From Actinoplanes sp. M2I2 (GTDB lineage: Bacteria; Actinomycetota; Actinomycetes; Mycobacteriales; Micromonosporaceae): a stretch of DNA of 64,000 bases. The notes below the pieces were generated by a model. It had not been told where the DNA came from. It searched no databases and saw nothing but the letters and a program-made list of their open reading frames with translations. The translations under genes were made by a program, and so were the position numbers. The stretch is taken from positions 1-64,000 of the forward strand of contig NZ_JALPVJ010000027.1 in assembly GCF_023544445.1 (NCBI RefSeq), written 5' to 3'. Shown one piece after another: positions 8,636-16,643 of the stretch (position 1 is the stretch's first letter; each line of letters starts with the position of its first letter).

Positions 8636-9562
8636 TCAGCCGGGCCACCCGCCAGGGGTCCAGGCATCGTCCGGGGCGGGAGTCCGGGCCTCGCCCAGAT
8701 ACCGGCGCAACGCGGTCAGGCTGGGATGCCGGTTGTCCGATCGGTATAGCAGGGAGTGCGGATAGACCGGCGTCGGGGTTCGGAGCGGGATGCGCCGCAG
8801 ATCGTGGCCGGCCGGCCAGGCGTACCGGTCACCGGCGCCGATCAGGGTGGCCAGCTCGGCGGACTCCGCGATGGCGTCCATCAGCGCCTCGGTGCCGAAG
8901 TTGGGGCCGATCCGGTCGATGCTCAGGGCGAAGTCGGCGGTCAGCTCCTGATAGAAGGCGGCCCATTCACTGCCCGGACTGATGCCGGGGATCCAGATGC
9001 GATGCCCGGCGAGCTCGGCCGGGCGCAGCGCGGGCGCGGCGGCGAGCGGGTGGCCGGGGCCGGCGAGCAGCTGGAGAGGATCGTGCAGAGCCGGTACGGC
9101 GGTGACGCCTGGGGGCAGCGGCCCCGGCACCGCGCGGAAGGTCGCGTCGATCTCCCCGGCCAGCAGGGCGCCGGCCGCCGTCGTCACGGTCGCGCCGGGC
9201 AGCGTCACCACGTCCAGGTCGATGCCCGGGGCAGCGCGATAGAACGCGCGCAGCGCCTGGGCCGGGGCGATGCGCAGATGCAGCACATCGACGCGCAGAG
9301 CCCGCTCGCCGGGCCGTACCGAAGCGGTGGCCCGGTCGACGGCGCGCAGCACTTCCCGGGCGTGCGGCAGGAACGCCCGGCCGTCCAGGGTGAGATGGGC
9401 GCCTCGAGCCGTACGGGTGAACAGCGTGGCGCCGAGGCCGTGCTCCAGCTTGGCGATCCGTTTGGAGACCGCTTGCTGGGTCAGGTGCAGCTCGACGGCC
9501 GCCTCCTGGAACTGCCCGGTGTCCGCGACGGCGAGGAACGTTCGTACAGTCTCGAGGTCCAC
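8636..9562 (-). CDS. LysR-family transcriptional regulator
   Basis: A 308-residue regulator. Residues 1-60 form the LysR winged helix (DLETVRTFLAVADTGQFQEA, LTQQAVSKRIAKLEHGLGAT). Residues about 90-290 form the periplasmic-binding-like effector domain. It is divergent from an MFS transporter that starts 73 bases away, a common arrangement in which the LysR protein activates or represses the exporter. The GTG start at 9562 puts the helix-turn-helix at the N-terminus; the frame is open to 9637 but that part looks non-coding. No ribosome-binding site is obvious. The inducer is unknown. Confidence 0.9.
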   Translation of the reverse strand: MDLETVRTFLAVADTGQFQEAAVELHLTQQAVSKRIAKLEHGLGATLFTRTARGAHLTLDGRAFLPHAREVLRAVDRATASVRPGERALRVDVLHLRIAPAQALRAFYRAAPGIDLDVVTLPGATVTTAAGALLAGEIDATFRAVPGPLPPGVTAVPALHDPLQLLAGPGHPLAAAPALRPAELAGHRIWIPGISPGSEWAAFYQELTADFALSIDRIGPNFGTEALMDAIAESAELATLIGAGDRYAWPAGHDLRRIPLRTPTPVYPHSLLYRSDNRHPSLTALRRYLGEARTPAPDDAWTPGGWPG

Positions 9563-9575
9563 AACCAACGGTTGT
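9561..9575. promoter_or_regulatory. Inverted repeat at the lysR start
   Basis: ACAACC-AAC-GGTTGT is a perfect 6-bp inverted repeat with a 3-base spacer. It overlaps the GTG start of the LysR gene and lies in the divergent region facing the MFS gene. It is a candidate LysR autoregulatory site, though shorter than the usual T-N11-A box. Confidence 0.4.
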
Positions 9576-9635
9576 ACCAGGACGATCAATTCGTTGTTGG
9601 ACCGCTGGTGGGCGCCCCTGATCGAATCCCTGGAC

Positions 9636-10859
9636 ATGGGTCAGGCATTCAATGGGTTGTGGGCTGCCTTCGTGGCTTCCACCGTGGGGACGTGGCTGGG
9701 CTTCGGGGCCTTTCCGCTCATCGCCATTCAGGTGCTGGGGGCCGGCCCGGCCGCCGTCTCCGCCCTCGCCGCCACGGGGCTGGCCGCGGGGGCGCTGCTC
9801 GCCCTGCCGCTGGGCCCGTGGGCCGAGCGGCACCGCAGACGGCCGGTCATGATCGCAACGGACATCGTGCGGTTCGGGGCCCTGCTCAGCATCCCGGTCG
9901 GCTACGGCCTCGGCCTGCTCAGCTACACCCACCTGGTGGTCGTGTCGGTGATCGGGGCGGCGGCGAACATCGCTTTCACCGCGGCGAGCGGGGCATATCT
10001 GAAGAGCGTCGTCGCGCCGGACCAGCTGCTGCCGGCCAACGCGCGCTTCGAATCCACCGCCTGGACGGCCATCGCGCTCGGTCCCGCACTGGGCGGTGCG
10101 GCCGTCAGCCTGCTCGGGCCGGTGGTGACCATCTACGCCAATGCCGCCGGATTCCTGCTTTCCGGGCTGGCGCTCGCGGCGATCCGGGTGCGGGAGACAC
10201 CCGTACGGACGAGGCCCGTCGAGCGGCTGCGCGCGGCCGCCCTGGCCGACGGCTGGCGGTTCATCAACGCCGATCGCCGGTTGCGAGACCTGTTCCGGAA
10301 CACGGTCGTCGTCAACGCCCTGATCATGGCGACCGAACCGCTGCTGGCCGTCCTGCTGCTCCGCGACCTCGGCTGGCCGGCCTGGCAGTACGGACTGGCC
10401 TTCAGCGTGCCCTGCGTCGGCGGCCTCCTCGGGGCGCGGCTGGCCACCCGGCTCGAGGCGCGTCACGGGCGGGCCCGCGTGCTGGCCGTGGCCGGGGTGC
10501 TGCGAGTCGTCAGCCCCCTGGGTCTCGTGCTCGCCACGCCTGGCCCGATCGGCTTCGGGCTGGTGGTCGTGGTGGAGTTCGTCGTGATCACGGGCATGGG
10601 CTTGTTCAACCCGCTGCTCGCCACCGAGCGCCTGCAGCGGGTGCCGGACGACCGGATCGGACGGGTGCTGACCGCCTGGACGGTGACCACCACGGGAGCG
10701 ATCGCGGTGGTGACCGCGCTGTGGGGCGTGCTGGCCGCCCTGACCAGCCCGCGGACCGCCATCGGGATCGCCGGCGTGCTCCTGCTGTTCACCCCGCTGC
10801 TGCTGCCGGACAGCGACCGCGCTCGTCGGCCCCGGCCATCCGCCGGTCCGGTCACGTGA
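9636..10859 (+). CDS. MFS transporter
   Basis: A 407-residue polytopic membrane protein of about 12 helices. It begins MGQAFNGLWAAFVASTVGTW, typical of the MFS_3/enterobactin-exporter-like group. The loop 2-3 motif appears as GPWAERHRRRPVMI. Substrate is unknown; drug or metabolite efflux is the usual role in this group. The ATG at 9636 is 73 bases from the divergent LysR start, so regulation by that protein is likely. The frame extends far upstream, but that part overlaps the LysR gene and is a shadow. Confidence 0.85.
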   Translation: MGQAFNGLWAAFVASTVGTWLGFGAFPLIAIQVLGAGPAAVSALAATGLAAGALLALPLGPWAERHRRRPVMIATDIVRFGALLSIPVGYGLGLLSYTHLVVVSVIGAAANIAFTAASGAYLKSVVAPDQLLPANARFESTAWTAIALGPALGGAAVSLLGPVVTIYANAAGFLLSGLALAAIRVRETPVRTRPVERLRAAALADGWRFINADRRLRDLFRNTVVVNALIMATEPLLAVLLLRDLGWPAWQYGLAFSVPCVGGLLGARLATRLEARHGRARVLAVAGVLRVVSPLGLVLATPGPIGFGLVVVVEFVVITGMGLFNPLLATERLQRVPDDRIGRVLTAWTVTTTGAIAVVTALWGVLAALTSPRTAIGIAGVLLLFTPLLLPDSDRARRPRPSAGPVT

Positions 10860-11026
10860 CGGTCCACGACGGATCGACGCCGATAACAGTCGCATAACGC
10901 CAGGCGATGGAGGCCATCCAGGGGATCGTCCGTTCCTGGTGATTTGCGGCGAAGGCCGTGGCCCGGTACAGCTGACTCCTCACAAGTTCATAGGCAATTC
11001 CTAGGCGGCGTTGATAGTCCTTCGAC

Positions 11027-11437
11027 GTGCTGACTGAGACCCGCCCCGCGACCGGCACCGCCCGAGTGCTGGTCGTCGATGACGAGCCCGCCATCTCCAC
11101 GCTGCTCAGCGCGACCCTGCGCCTCGTCGAGTTCGACGTGCGGGTGGCCGACACCGGTCACCGCGCGTTGCTCGCGGTCGAGGAGTTCGAGCCCGACCTG
11201 GTCCTGCTCGACGTGATGCTGCCCGACCTGAACGGCTTCGACGTGGCCCGGCGGCTGCGCGCCGCCGGCTCGCGGGTGCCGGTGCTCTTCCTGTCGGCCC
11301 GCCATGGCCTGGACGACCGCATCGTCGAGTCGGGCGTGTACCACCTGCGCCGCAAGATCGACAACGTCGGGCCGCCGCTCATCCACACCGTCCGCGGCGT
11401 CGGCTACGCGCTCCGGGTGCCCCGCGGCGATGACTGA
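11027..11437 (+). CDS. OmpR/PhoB-type response regulator with large internal deletion
   Basis: A 136-residue product, against about 230 for the family. Residues 12-97 are a normal receiver start: VLVVDDEPAI (acidic pocket), VLLDVMLPDLNGFDVARRL (phospho-acceptor Asp about residue 64) and VLFLSARHGLDDRI. The next residues, VESGVYHLRRKID and IHTVRGVGYALR, are the recognition helix and C-terminal hairpin of the winged-helix output domain. Missing in between are the receiver's conserved lysine and last strand/helix, the linker, and the first two thirds of the DNA-binding domain, roughly 90-100 residues. The join near base 11323 keeps frame. The downstream kinase overlaps its stop and looks intact. 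The product is probably non-functional or has a changed role; an assembly error is possible. GTG start. Confidence 0.8.
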   Translation: MLTETRPATGTARVLVVDDEPAISTLLSATLRLVEFDVRVADTGHRALLAVEEFEPDLVLLDVMLPDLNGFDVARRLRAAGSRVPVLFLSARHGLDDRIVESGVYHLRRKIDNVGPPLIHTVRGVGYALRVPRGDD

Positions 11438-12962
11438 GATGCCGTTCCGGCGCTGGCGGCACTGGACGCTGCGTTCCCGCCTCGTGCTGGTGGTCGCGGT
11501 GCTGACCGCGGTGGCGCTCGTGCTCGCCAACGTCGCCGGGCTGCTGCTCATCCGCAGCTACCTGATCGACCGCAGCGACGACCAGCTGCGCGGGATGGCC
11601 GGCCCGTTCGCCCATTCCCGGCCGGCCGGCCTCGCGATGCCGGGCCGGGTCCCGGTGTCCGGTCAGCACTACGACACGGGGGTGAGCCCGCGAAAACTGG
11701 TCGCCCGTCTCGGCCCCGACCACGTCGGCTTCGTCTACACCCCGGACGGGACCTTCGTTGCGTCGCAGAGCTCCGAGGTCGACGTCGCCCGTCCGGCGGT
11801 CCCGTCGCTGACCGAGATCGAGCTGCCCTACGGGGTCGGGGAGCCGTACACGGTCCGGGCCGGCGACGGCAGCGCCGACTGGCGGATGATCGCGGTGCGC
11901 AACAAGGTCACCGGGGCGACCGCCGTGATCGGCCTGTCCCTGTCCGAGGTGGATCAGACCACCGAGCGTCTGCTGATCATCGACTTCGCCGTGAGCCTGC
12001 TCGTGCTCGCCCTGCTGGGGCTGGGAGCCGCCTTTGTCGTACGGCTGGGGTTGCGGCCCTTGACCGACATGGAACGCCTGGCCACCGCCATCTCCGCCGG
12101 CAACCTGAGCGGCCGGGTGGCCGACACCGATCCGCACACCGAGCCGGGCCGGCTCGGGCGGGCGCTCAACTCCATGCTCGGCCGCATCGAGGCCGAGGTC
12201 GGCGCGCGTACCGCCTCCGAGGGCCGGATGCGGCAGTTCCTCGCGGACGCCTCGCACGAGCTGCGCACCCCGCTCACCTCCATCCGCGGCTTCGCCGAGC
12301 TGTACCGGCGGGGCGGCGTCCAGCCGGGCCCGGCGCTCGAACGCATCGAGTCGGAGGCCGGGCGGATGAGCGTGCTGGTCGAGGACATGCTGGTGCTGGC
12401 CCGGCTCGACCAGCAACGCCCGCTCGCCCGCCGCCCGGTCGACCTGCTCGCGGTCGCCGCCGACACGGTCCGCGACGCGCACGCCCGCGCCCAGGGGCGG
12501 GTGGTGCGGCTGGCCGGGCTGCGCGACGACGACGGGACCTTCGAGCCGGCCACCGTGCTCGGCGACGAGCACGCGCTGCGCCAGGTCGCCGCCAACCTCG
12601 TCGCCAACGCGCTCCAGCACACCCCGGCCGGGGCCGAGGTCACCGTGCGGGTCGGGGTACGGCCGGCCCGCCCGCCGGCGCCCGGCAGCGTGGTGTCCGA
12701 GCCCGTGTCGCCCGCCGGTGACGTCGCCGTCCTCGAGGTGGCCGACGACGGGCCGGGGATAGCCGCGGAGCACGCCCCACGGGTCTTCGAACGGCTCTAC
12801 CGTGCCGACGCGAGCCGCTTCCGCGGCAAGGGCGGCGGCTCGGGACTGGGCCTGTCGATCGCCGCCGCGTTCGTGCACGGCCACGGCGGCCGGGTCGAGC
12901 TCGAGTCGCCGCCGGGCGGGGGAGCCACCTTCCGCGTGGTGCTCCCGGCGACCGGGCTTTGA
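11430..12962 (+). CDS. Sensor histidine kinase
   Basis: A 510-residue membrane kinase. Transmembrane helix 1 is at about residues 18-38 and helix 2 at about 185-208, bracketing an extracellular sensor of about 145 residues. A HAMP domain follows (LRPLTDMERLATAISAGNLS). The dimerisation domain carries the phospho-accepting histidine in FLADASHELRTPLTSIRGFA (about residue 275). The ATP-binding domain has N (NLVANALQHTP), G1 (DDGPGIA), F (FERLYRAD) and G2 (GGSGLGLSIA) boxes. The ATG at 11430 overlaps the regulator's stop (ATGACTGA), so the pair is translationally coupled. Because the partner is truncated, the natural phosphorelay target is uncertain. Confidence 0.93.
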   Translation: MTEMPFRRWRHWTLRSRLVLVVAVLTAVALVLANVAGLLLIRSYLIDRSDDQLRGMAGPFAHSRPAGLAMPGRVPVSGQHYDTGVSPRKLVARLGPDHVGFVYTPDGTFVASQSSEVDVARPAVPSLTEIELPYGVGEPYTVRAGDGSADWRMIAVRNKVTGATAVIGLSLSEVDQTTERLLIIDFAVSLLVLALLGLGAAFVVRLGLRPLTDMERLATAISAGNLSGRVADTDPHTEPGRLGRALNSMLGRIEAEVGARTASEGRMRQFLADASHELRTPLTSIRGFAELYRRGGVQPGPALERIESEAGRMSVLVEDMLVLARLDQQRPLARRPVDLLAVAADTVRDAHARAQGRVVRLAGLRDDDGTFEPATVLGDEHALRQVAANLVANALQHTPAGAEVTVRVGVRPARPPAPGSVVSEPVSPAGDVAVLEVADDGPGIAAEHAPRVFERLYRADASRFRGKGGGSGLGLSIAAAFVHGHGGRVELESPPGGGATFRVVLPATGL

Positions 12963-13105
12963 GTGGAACATCACCGACGAGGACACCCGGCAGGTGAAAT
13001 CTCAGCTGGCCGAGCCGCCTTCGGTGCTGTACGCGCCGTTCGCCCGAGAAGCGAGGGGCCGCGCGCTCTCCCCACCGACGCCGTCCCGCTGACACAATGC
13101 GGGGC

Positions 13106-13300
13106 ATGGACGAAGCGACTCGAGAACGAGACGACTCCGTAACTGGTGAGCCGGGGATCAACCGGCGCGCGTTCTTCGGCCGGGCCCTGCTGCTGGCGGG
13201 CGGGGCGGCCACCGTGCTGACCCTGTCGGGCTGCCCGGGTGGCGGCGGCGGCGGCGACGACGATGACGATGACGATGACGGTGGCGACGACGACGATTAG
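13106..13300 (+). CDS. Tiny Tat-type lipoprotein with poly-aspartate tail
   Basis: A 64-residue protein from ATG 13106 (67 from 13097). The N-terminus has NRRAFFGRALLLAGG, a twin-arginine signal, leading into a hydrophobic stretch that ends LTLSGC, a usable lipobox. If cleaved there, the mature product is only about 21-22 residues: Cys-Pro, a run of Gly, then eight Asp, two Gly and four Asp. That would be a short acidic peptide anchored by lipid on the outer membrane face, possibly binding cations. The Asp run comes from GAC/GAT repeats. No named family is recognised. It stands between the two-component genes and the LAL regulator on the same strand. The call rests on the signal motifs and could be wrong if the frame is not translated. 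Confidence 0.6.
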   Translation: MDEATRERDDSVTGEPGINRRAFFGRALLLAGGAATVLTLSGCPGGGGGGDDDDDDDDGGDDDD

Positions 13301-13372
13301 CGCGGGGGCATCCCCGCGGTGATAGGTACCTGTTGGCATATGCGAACCTATTGATGTATGTGACTGCCGCTT

Positions 13373-13400
13373 CCTAGGCTGAGACCGATTCAGACCTAGG
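13373..13400. promoter_or_regulatory. Inverted repeat upstream of LAL regulator
   Basis: CCTAGGCTGA (from 13373) is matched by TCAG-A-CCTAGG (ending 13400), an imperfect inverted repeat with a 7-base centre. It ends 9 bases before the ATG at 13410. It may be an operator, or a leader hairpin affecting ribosome access. A second symmetry, TAGGT at 13323 with ACCTA at 13346, lies just upstream. Confidence 0.35.
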
Positions 13401-13409
13401 GGTGGCAGC

Positions 13410-16151
13410 ATGCACGGGCGCGACGAAGTGCTGGCGACGATCGAGAGCCGCCTGGTCACCGGGGGTGGCGTCGCCCTGTACGGTCCGGCCGGCATCGGCA
13501 AGACGGCGCTGCTCGACGCGGCGGCCTCGGCTGCGGGCGCGCGCGGCGAGCTCGTGGTGTGGTCGCGCCCGGCGCGCAGCGAGCGCCTGATCCCGTACGC
13601 GGGCCTGGCCGACCTGGTGGCGCAGCTCCCGCCGGCGGCCCGATCGGCGCTGCCGCCGGCCCAGCGGGCCGCTCTCGCCGCCCTGCGGCAGGGTCAGGTC
13701 CCGCGGGCCGGGGCCGCCGCGCTCGCCCGCCGCCTCGTGCTGCCGCTGATGCTGACGCACTGCGCCCGCGCGCGTCCTGTGCTGATCGTGCTGGACGACT
13801 GCCAGTGGCTGGACGCCGAATCGGCCGAGCTGATCGCCTTCGCCATGCGGCGGCGACCCGGCCCCCGGGTCCGCGTGCTGGCCGCGCAACGGCCTCCCGG
13901 CCCGGCCGGCCGTCGCCGCGCCACCCGGCTGTGCCCGGCCCCCGCGCTCGAGCTCGAGGTGCCGGCGCTGACGGCCGACGACCTGACCGAACTGCTCGAG
14001 TCCCGCGGCCTGCCGTGCCGTCTGGCCGGCCGCATGCACGAAGCCAGCGCCGGCAACCCGTTCCTGGCTCTCGCGCTCGGCGCCGCCCTGCCGCCGGGTC
14101 CGGCATGGCGTCCCGCGCCGCTGCCCGAGACGGCCCGTGAACTGCTGCGTGATCGGCTCGCCGGCCTGCCCGCCGAGACCGTCGGCACCCTGCTGGTGGC
14201 CGCGCTGGCGGCCGAGCCCACGATCACGGCGCTGCTGCGGGCCGGGCGCGAGGACGCCGTACGGGATCTGCGCCGCGCCGCCGCGGCCGGCGCCGTGACG
14301 GTCGACGGCGACCGGATCCGGTTCACCCCGCCCCCGCTCGCCACCGTGATCGCCGAGGACGCGCCGGCCCGCGACCGCACCGAGGCGCACACCGCTCTGG
14401 CCGCCGGGGCCGTCGACGAGATCGAGGCGCTGCGGCACCGGGCCCTGCGCAGCTCGGTGCCGGACGCCGCGGTCGCGCGGTCGCTGGCCGCCGCCGCGCA
14501 GAGCTGCGCGGCGCGGGGAGCCGGCCGCGCCGCCGCCGAGCTGTTCCTGCTGGCCGCCGACCGCTGCCCACCCACCTGCACCGCCCACCGCCTCGACTGG
14601 CTGGTGGCCGCGGCGCGCAGCGGGCTCAGCGCCGGGGCGGCCGCGCTGGCCGGCCGCGCGGCCGAGGCGGTGCTCGCGGCCGGCGCACCCGCCGGGCACC
14701 GGGTGCGCGCCCGGCTGGTGCTGATCGACCTGGCCGGGCAGGGGCTCGCCGAGATGGGGGAGATGGTCGCCGCCGCGCTCGAGGAGGCCGGCGACGACCC
14801 GGCCCTGCGCGCCCCGGTGCTGTTGCGGGTCACCTGGGCGTCGTTGCTGATCGGCGAACCGGACCGGGCGGCGGACGAGGCGGCGCGCACCGCGCTGGCC
14901 GCCCGCCGGGCCGGCGACCCGACCACCGAGGCGATGGCGCTGAGCGTGCTGGCCCAGATCGAGCGGCTGCGCGGCGACCCCGGCTGGTCCGACACCCTGA
15001 CCGAGGCGCTGGTCCTGCCGGCCGCGCCCGCACCCGACTGGCTGCACTACGGCCCGCGCTATGTCGCGGCGCGCTTCGCCATGATGGACGACCGCCTCGA
15101 CGAGGCCCGGGCCGCGCTGCTGAGCCTGCTGGCCGTGGCCGGGCAGGACCGGATCGGGGAGGCCCGGGTGGGGGTGCTGCGCAGCCTGTCCGAGGTGGCC
15201 ACCCGGGCCGGCCGCTGCCGCGAGGCGCTGAGCTACGCCCACGAGGCCGCCCGGGCCGCGCAACGGGCCGGGCTGAGCCCCGGGCCCACCTCGTACACGG
15301 CGGCGATGGCCGAGCTGGCCGGGGGCAGCCTGGCCTCGGCCGCGGGGTTCGCCCGCCGGGGCGTGCGCGCCTCCGAACAGGAGGGCGACACTCTCTACCT
15401 GCGGCGCAACCTGCACGCGCTGGGCCAGGCGGAGCTGCGGGCGGGCCGCACCCGCGACGGCGTGGCGGCGTTGCGCCGGCTGCGCGACCTGGAGGCCGGT
15501 TCGGGCGGGGGCGACCCGATGATCGTGCGCTGGCACGGCGACCTGGCCGGGGGCCTGGCCGCGCTGGGGGAGCACGCCGAGGCCACCGCGACGCTCGCCA
15601 CCGCCCGGGCCGCGGCCGGGCGGCTCGGCGACAACCCGGGCCTGCTCGGCTATCTGGATCGGGCGGCGGCGGTGGTGCTCTCCGAGAGCGGCCAGGCCGA
15701 CTCGGCCGTACGGCTTTCGGCCTCGGCGGCGCAGCACTTCGAGCAACTGCACCAGCCGATCGAGCAGGCCCACGCGCTGCTGGTGCAGGGCGGTGCCGAG
15801 CGGCGCCGCCGGCGGTACGCGGCCGCCCGGCTGGCGATCGGCGCCGCGCTCGCGATCTTCCTGGCCGCCGACGCCAAGCCGTGGGCCGAGCAGACCGAAC
15901 GGGCGCTGGCCGGCACGACGGCGGCCGGCACGACCCCGTTCGACCTTCCCCTGACCTCGACCGAGCTGCGCATCGCGGCCCTGGTGCGCGACGGCGCCAG
16001 CAACCGCGAGATCGCTGGCCGGCTCTATCTGAGCGTCAAGACGGTGGAGGCGACGCTGACCCGGATCTACCGCAAACTCGGGGTGCGGTCACGCACCCAG
16101 TTGTCGTCGCGGCTGACCACTGTGGTGTCCGAAGTCACGAGGAGTGCCTGA
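13410..16151 (+). CDS. LuxR-family ATPase regulator (LAL type)
   Basis: A 913-residue transcriptional activator. An N-terminal AAA/NACHT-like ATPase has Walker A GPAGIGKTAL (about residues 26-35) and Walker B-like PVLIVLDDCQWLD. A long alpha-helical, TPR-like region spans about 350-830. The C-terminal LuxR helix-turn-helix (about 845-905) contains LTSTELRIAALVRDGASNRE and LSVKTVEATLTRIYRKLGVR. LAL proteins usually control secondary metabolism or carbon-source genes in actinomycetes (family knowledge). No adjacent biosynthetic cluster is visible, so the target is unknown. Start ATG 13410 with AGGGGTGG a few bases upstream. Confidence 0.92.
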   Translation: MHGRDEVLATIESRLVTGGGVALYGPAGIGKTALLDAAASAAGARGELVVWSRPARSERLIPYAGLADLVAQLPPAARSALPPAQRAALAALRQGQVPRAGAAALARRLVLPLMLTHCARARPVLIVLDDCQWLDAESAELIAFAMRRRPGPRVRVLAAQRPPGPAGRRRATRLCPAPALELEVPALTADDLTELLESRGLPCRLAGRMHEASAGNPFLALALGAALPPGPAWRPAPLPETARELLRDRLAGLPAETVGTLLVAALAAEPTITALLRAGREDAVRDLRRAAAAGAVTVDGDRIRFTPPPLATVIAEDAPARDRTEAHTALAAGAVDEIEALRHRALRSSVPDAAVARSLAAAAQSCAARGAGRAAAELFLLAADRCPPTCTAHRLDWLVAAARSGLSAGAAALAGRAAEAVLAAGAPAGHRVRARLVLIDLAGQGLAEMGEMVAAALEEAGDDPALRAPVLLRVTWASLLIGEPDRAADEAARTALAARRAGDPTTEAMALSVLAQIERLRGDPGWSDTLTEALVLPAAPAPDWLHYGPRYVAARFAMMDDRLDEARAALLSLLAVAGQDRIGEARVGVLRSLSEVATRAGRCREALSYAHEAARAAQRAGLSPGPTSYTAAMAELAGGSLASAAGFARRGVRASEQEGDTLYLRRNLHALGQAELRAGRTRDGVAALRRLRDLEAGSGGGDPMIVRWHGDLAGGLAALGEHAEATATLATARAAAGRLGDNPGLLGYLDRAAAVVLSESGQADSAVRLSASAAQHFEQLHQPIEQAHALLVQGGAERRRRRYAAARLAIGAALAIFLAADAKPWAEQTERALAGTTAAGTTPFDLPLTSTELRIAALVRDGASNREIAGRLYLSVKTVEATLTRIYRKLGVRSRTQLSSRLTTVVSEVTRSA

Positions 16152-16321
16152 CCAGCCACTTCGCCACGGAGAGTGATCCCGGCTACAGGATTCCAGTGGT
16201 CGCCGTCACCTTTATCTTCCATCTTTTACCTGCTTGATTTGGGTATGAAGCGCGCGGCCCGGATGGTTGTACAGGAAGGCGACGAGGCCTATCGCCATCA
16301 CTATCCGTTAAGGAGACGGCC

Positions 16322-16579
16322 ATGCAGATCACGACCAAGCTTCGCGACGTGCGCACGGCGCTGGCGAACCGCCGCACCATGCGCGTCGCCCACCGCAAGC
16401 TCGCCGGCGAGCTCGCGTCGTTCCGCACCACCGCCGAGCGTGCCGAGCTCGACCAGCTTCTCTCTCGTCACAGCAACGAGGAGACCGAGGTCATCCGCGA
16501 GATCCTCTACCGTCAGGACACGGTGCGCCTGCAGACCAGCGGCCGCCAGACCGCCGGTATGGGCGGGTTCGTGGGCTGA
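16322..16579 (+). CDS. Small conserved-looking hypothetical protein
   Basis: An 85-residue, highly charged, probably alpha-helical protein (RTMRVAHRKLAGELASFRTT, AERAELDQLLSRHSNEETEV) with a Gly-rich end (GMGGFVG). No family is recognised. It is very likely real: TAAGGAGA is a strong ribosome-binding site 6 bases before the ATG, and a classic intrinsic terminator starts 15 bases after the stop. It therefore forms its own transcription unit between the LAL regulator and the convergent terC gene. The preceding 170 bases are relatively AT-rich and presumably hold its promoter. Function unknown. Confidence 0.75.
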   Translation: MQITTKLRDVRTALANRRTMRVAHRKLAGELASFRTTAERAELDQLLSRHSNEETEVIREILYRQDTVRLQTSGRQTAGMGGFVG

Positions 16580-16593
16580 CCTTCGAGCAGCTG

Positions 16594-16625
16594 AAAGCCG
16601 GCCGGGATGACCCGGCCGGCTTTTT
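16594..16625 (+). terminator. Intrinsic terminator
   Basis: AAAGCCGGCCGGG (16594-16606) pairs perfectly with CCCGGCCGGCTTT (16611-16623) around an ATGA loop, ending in a five-T run. The symmetry with an A-run on the other side lets it also serve the convergent terC gene. Confidence 0.95.
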
Positions 16626-16643
16626 CGTGTCCGCAGCCGAGGA

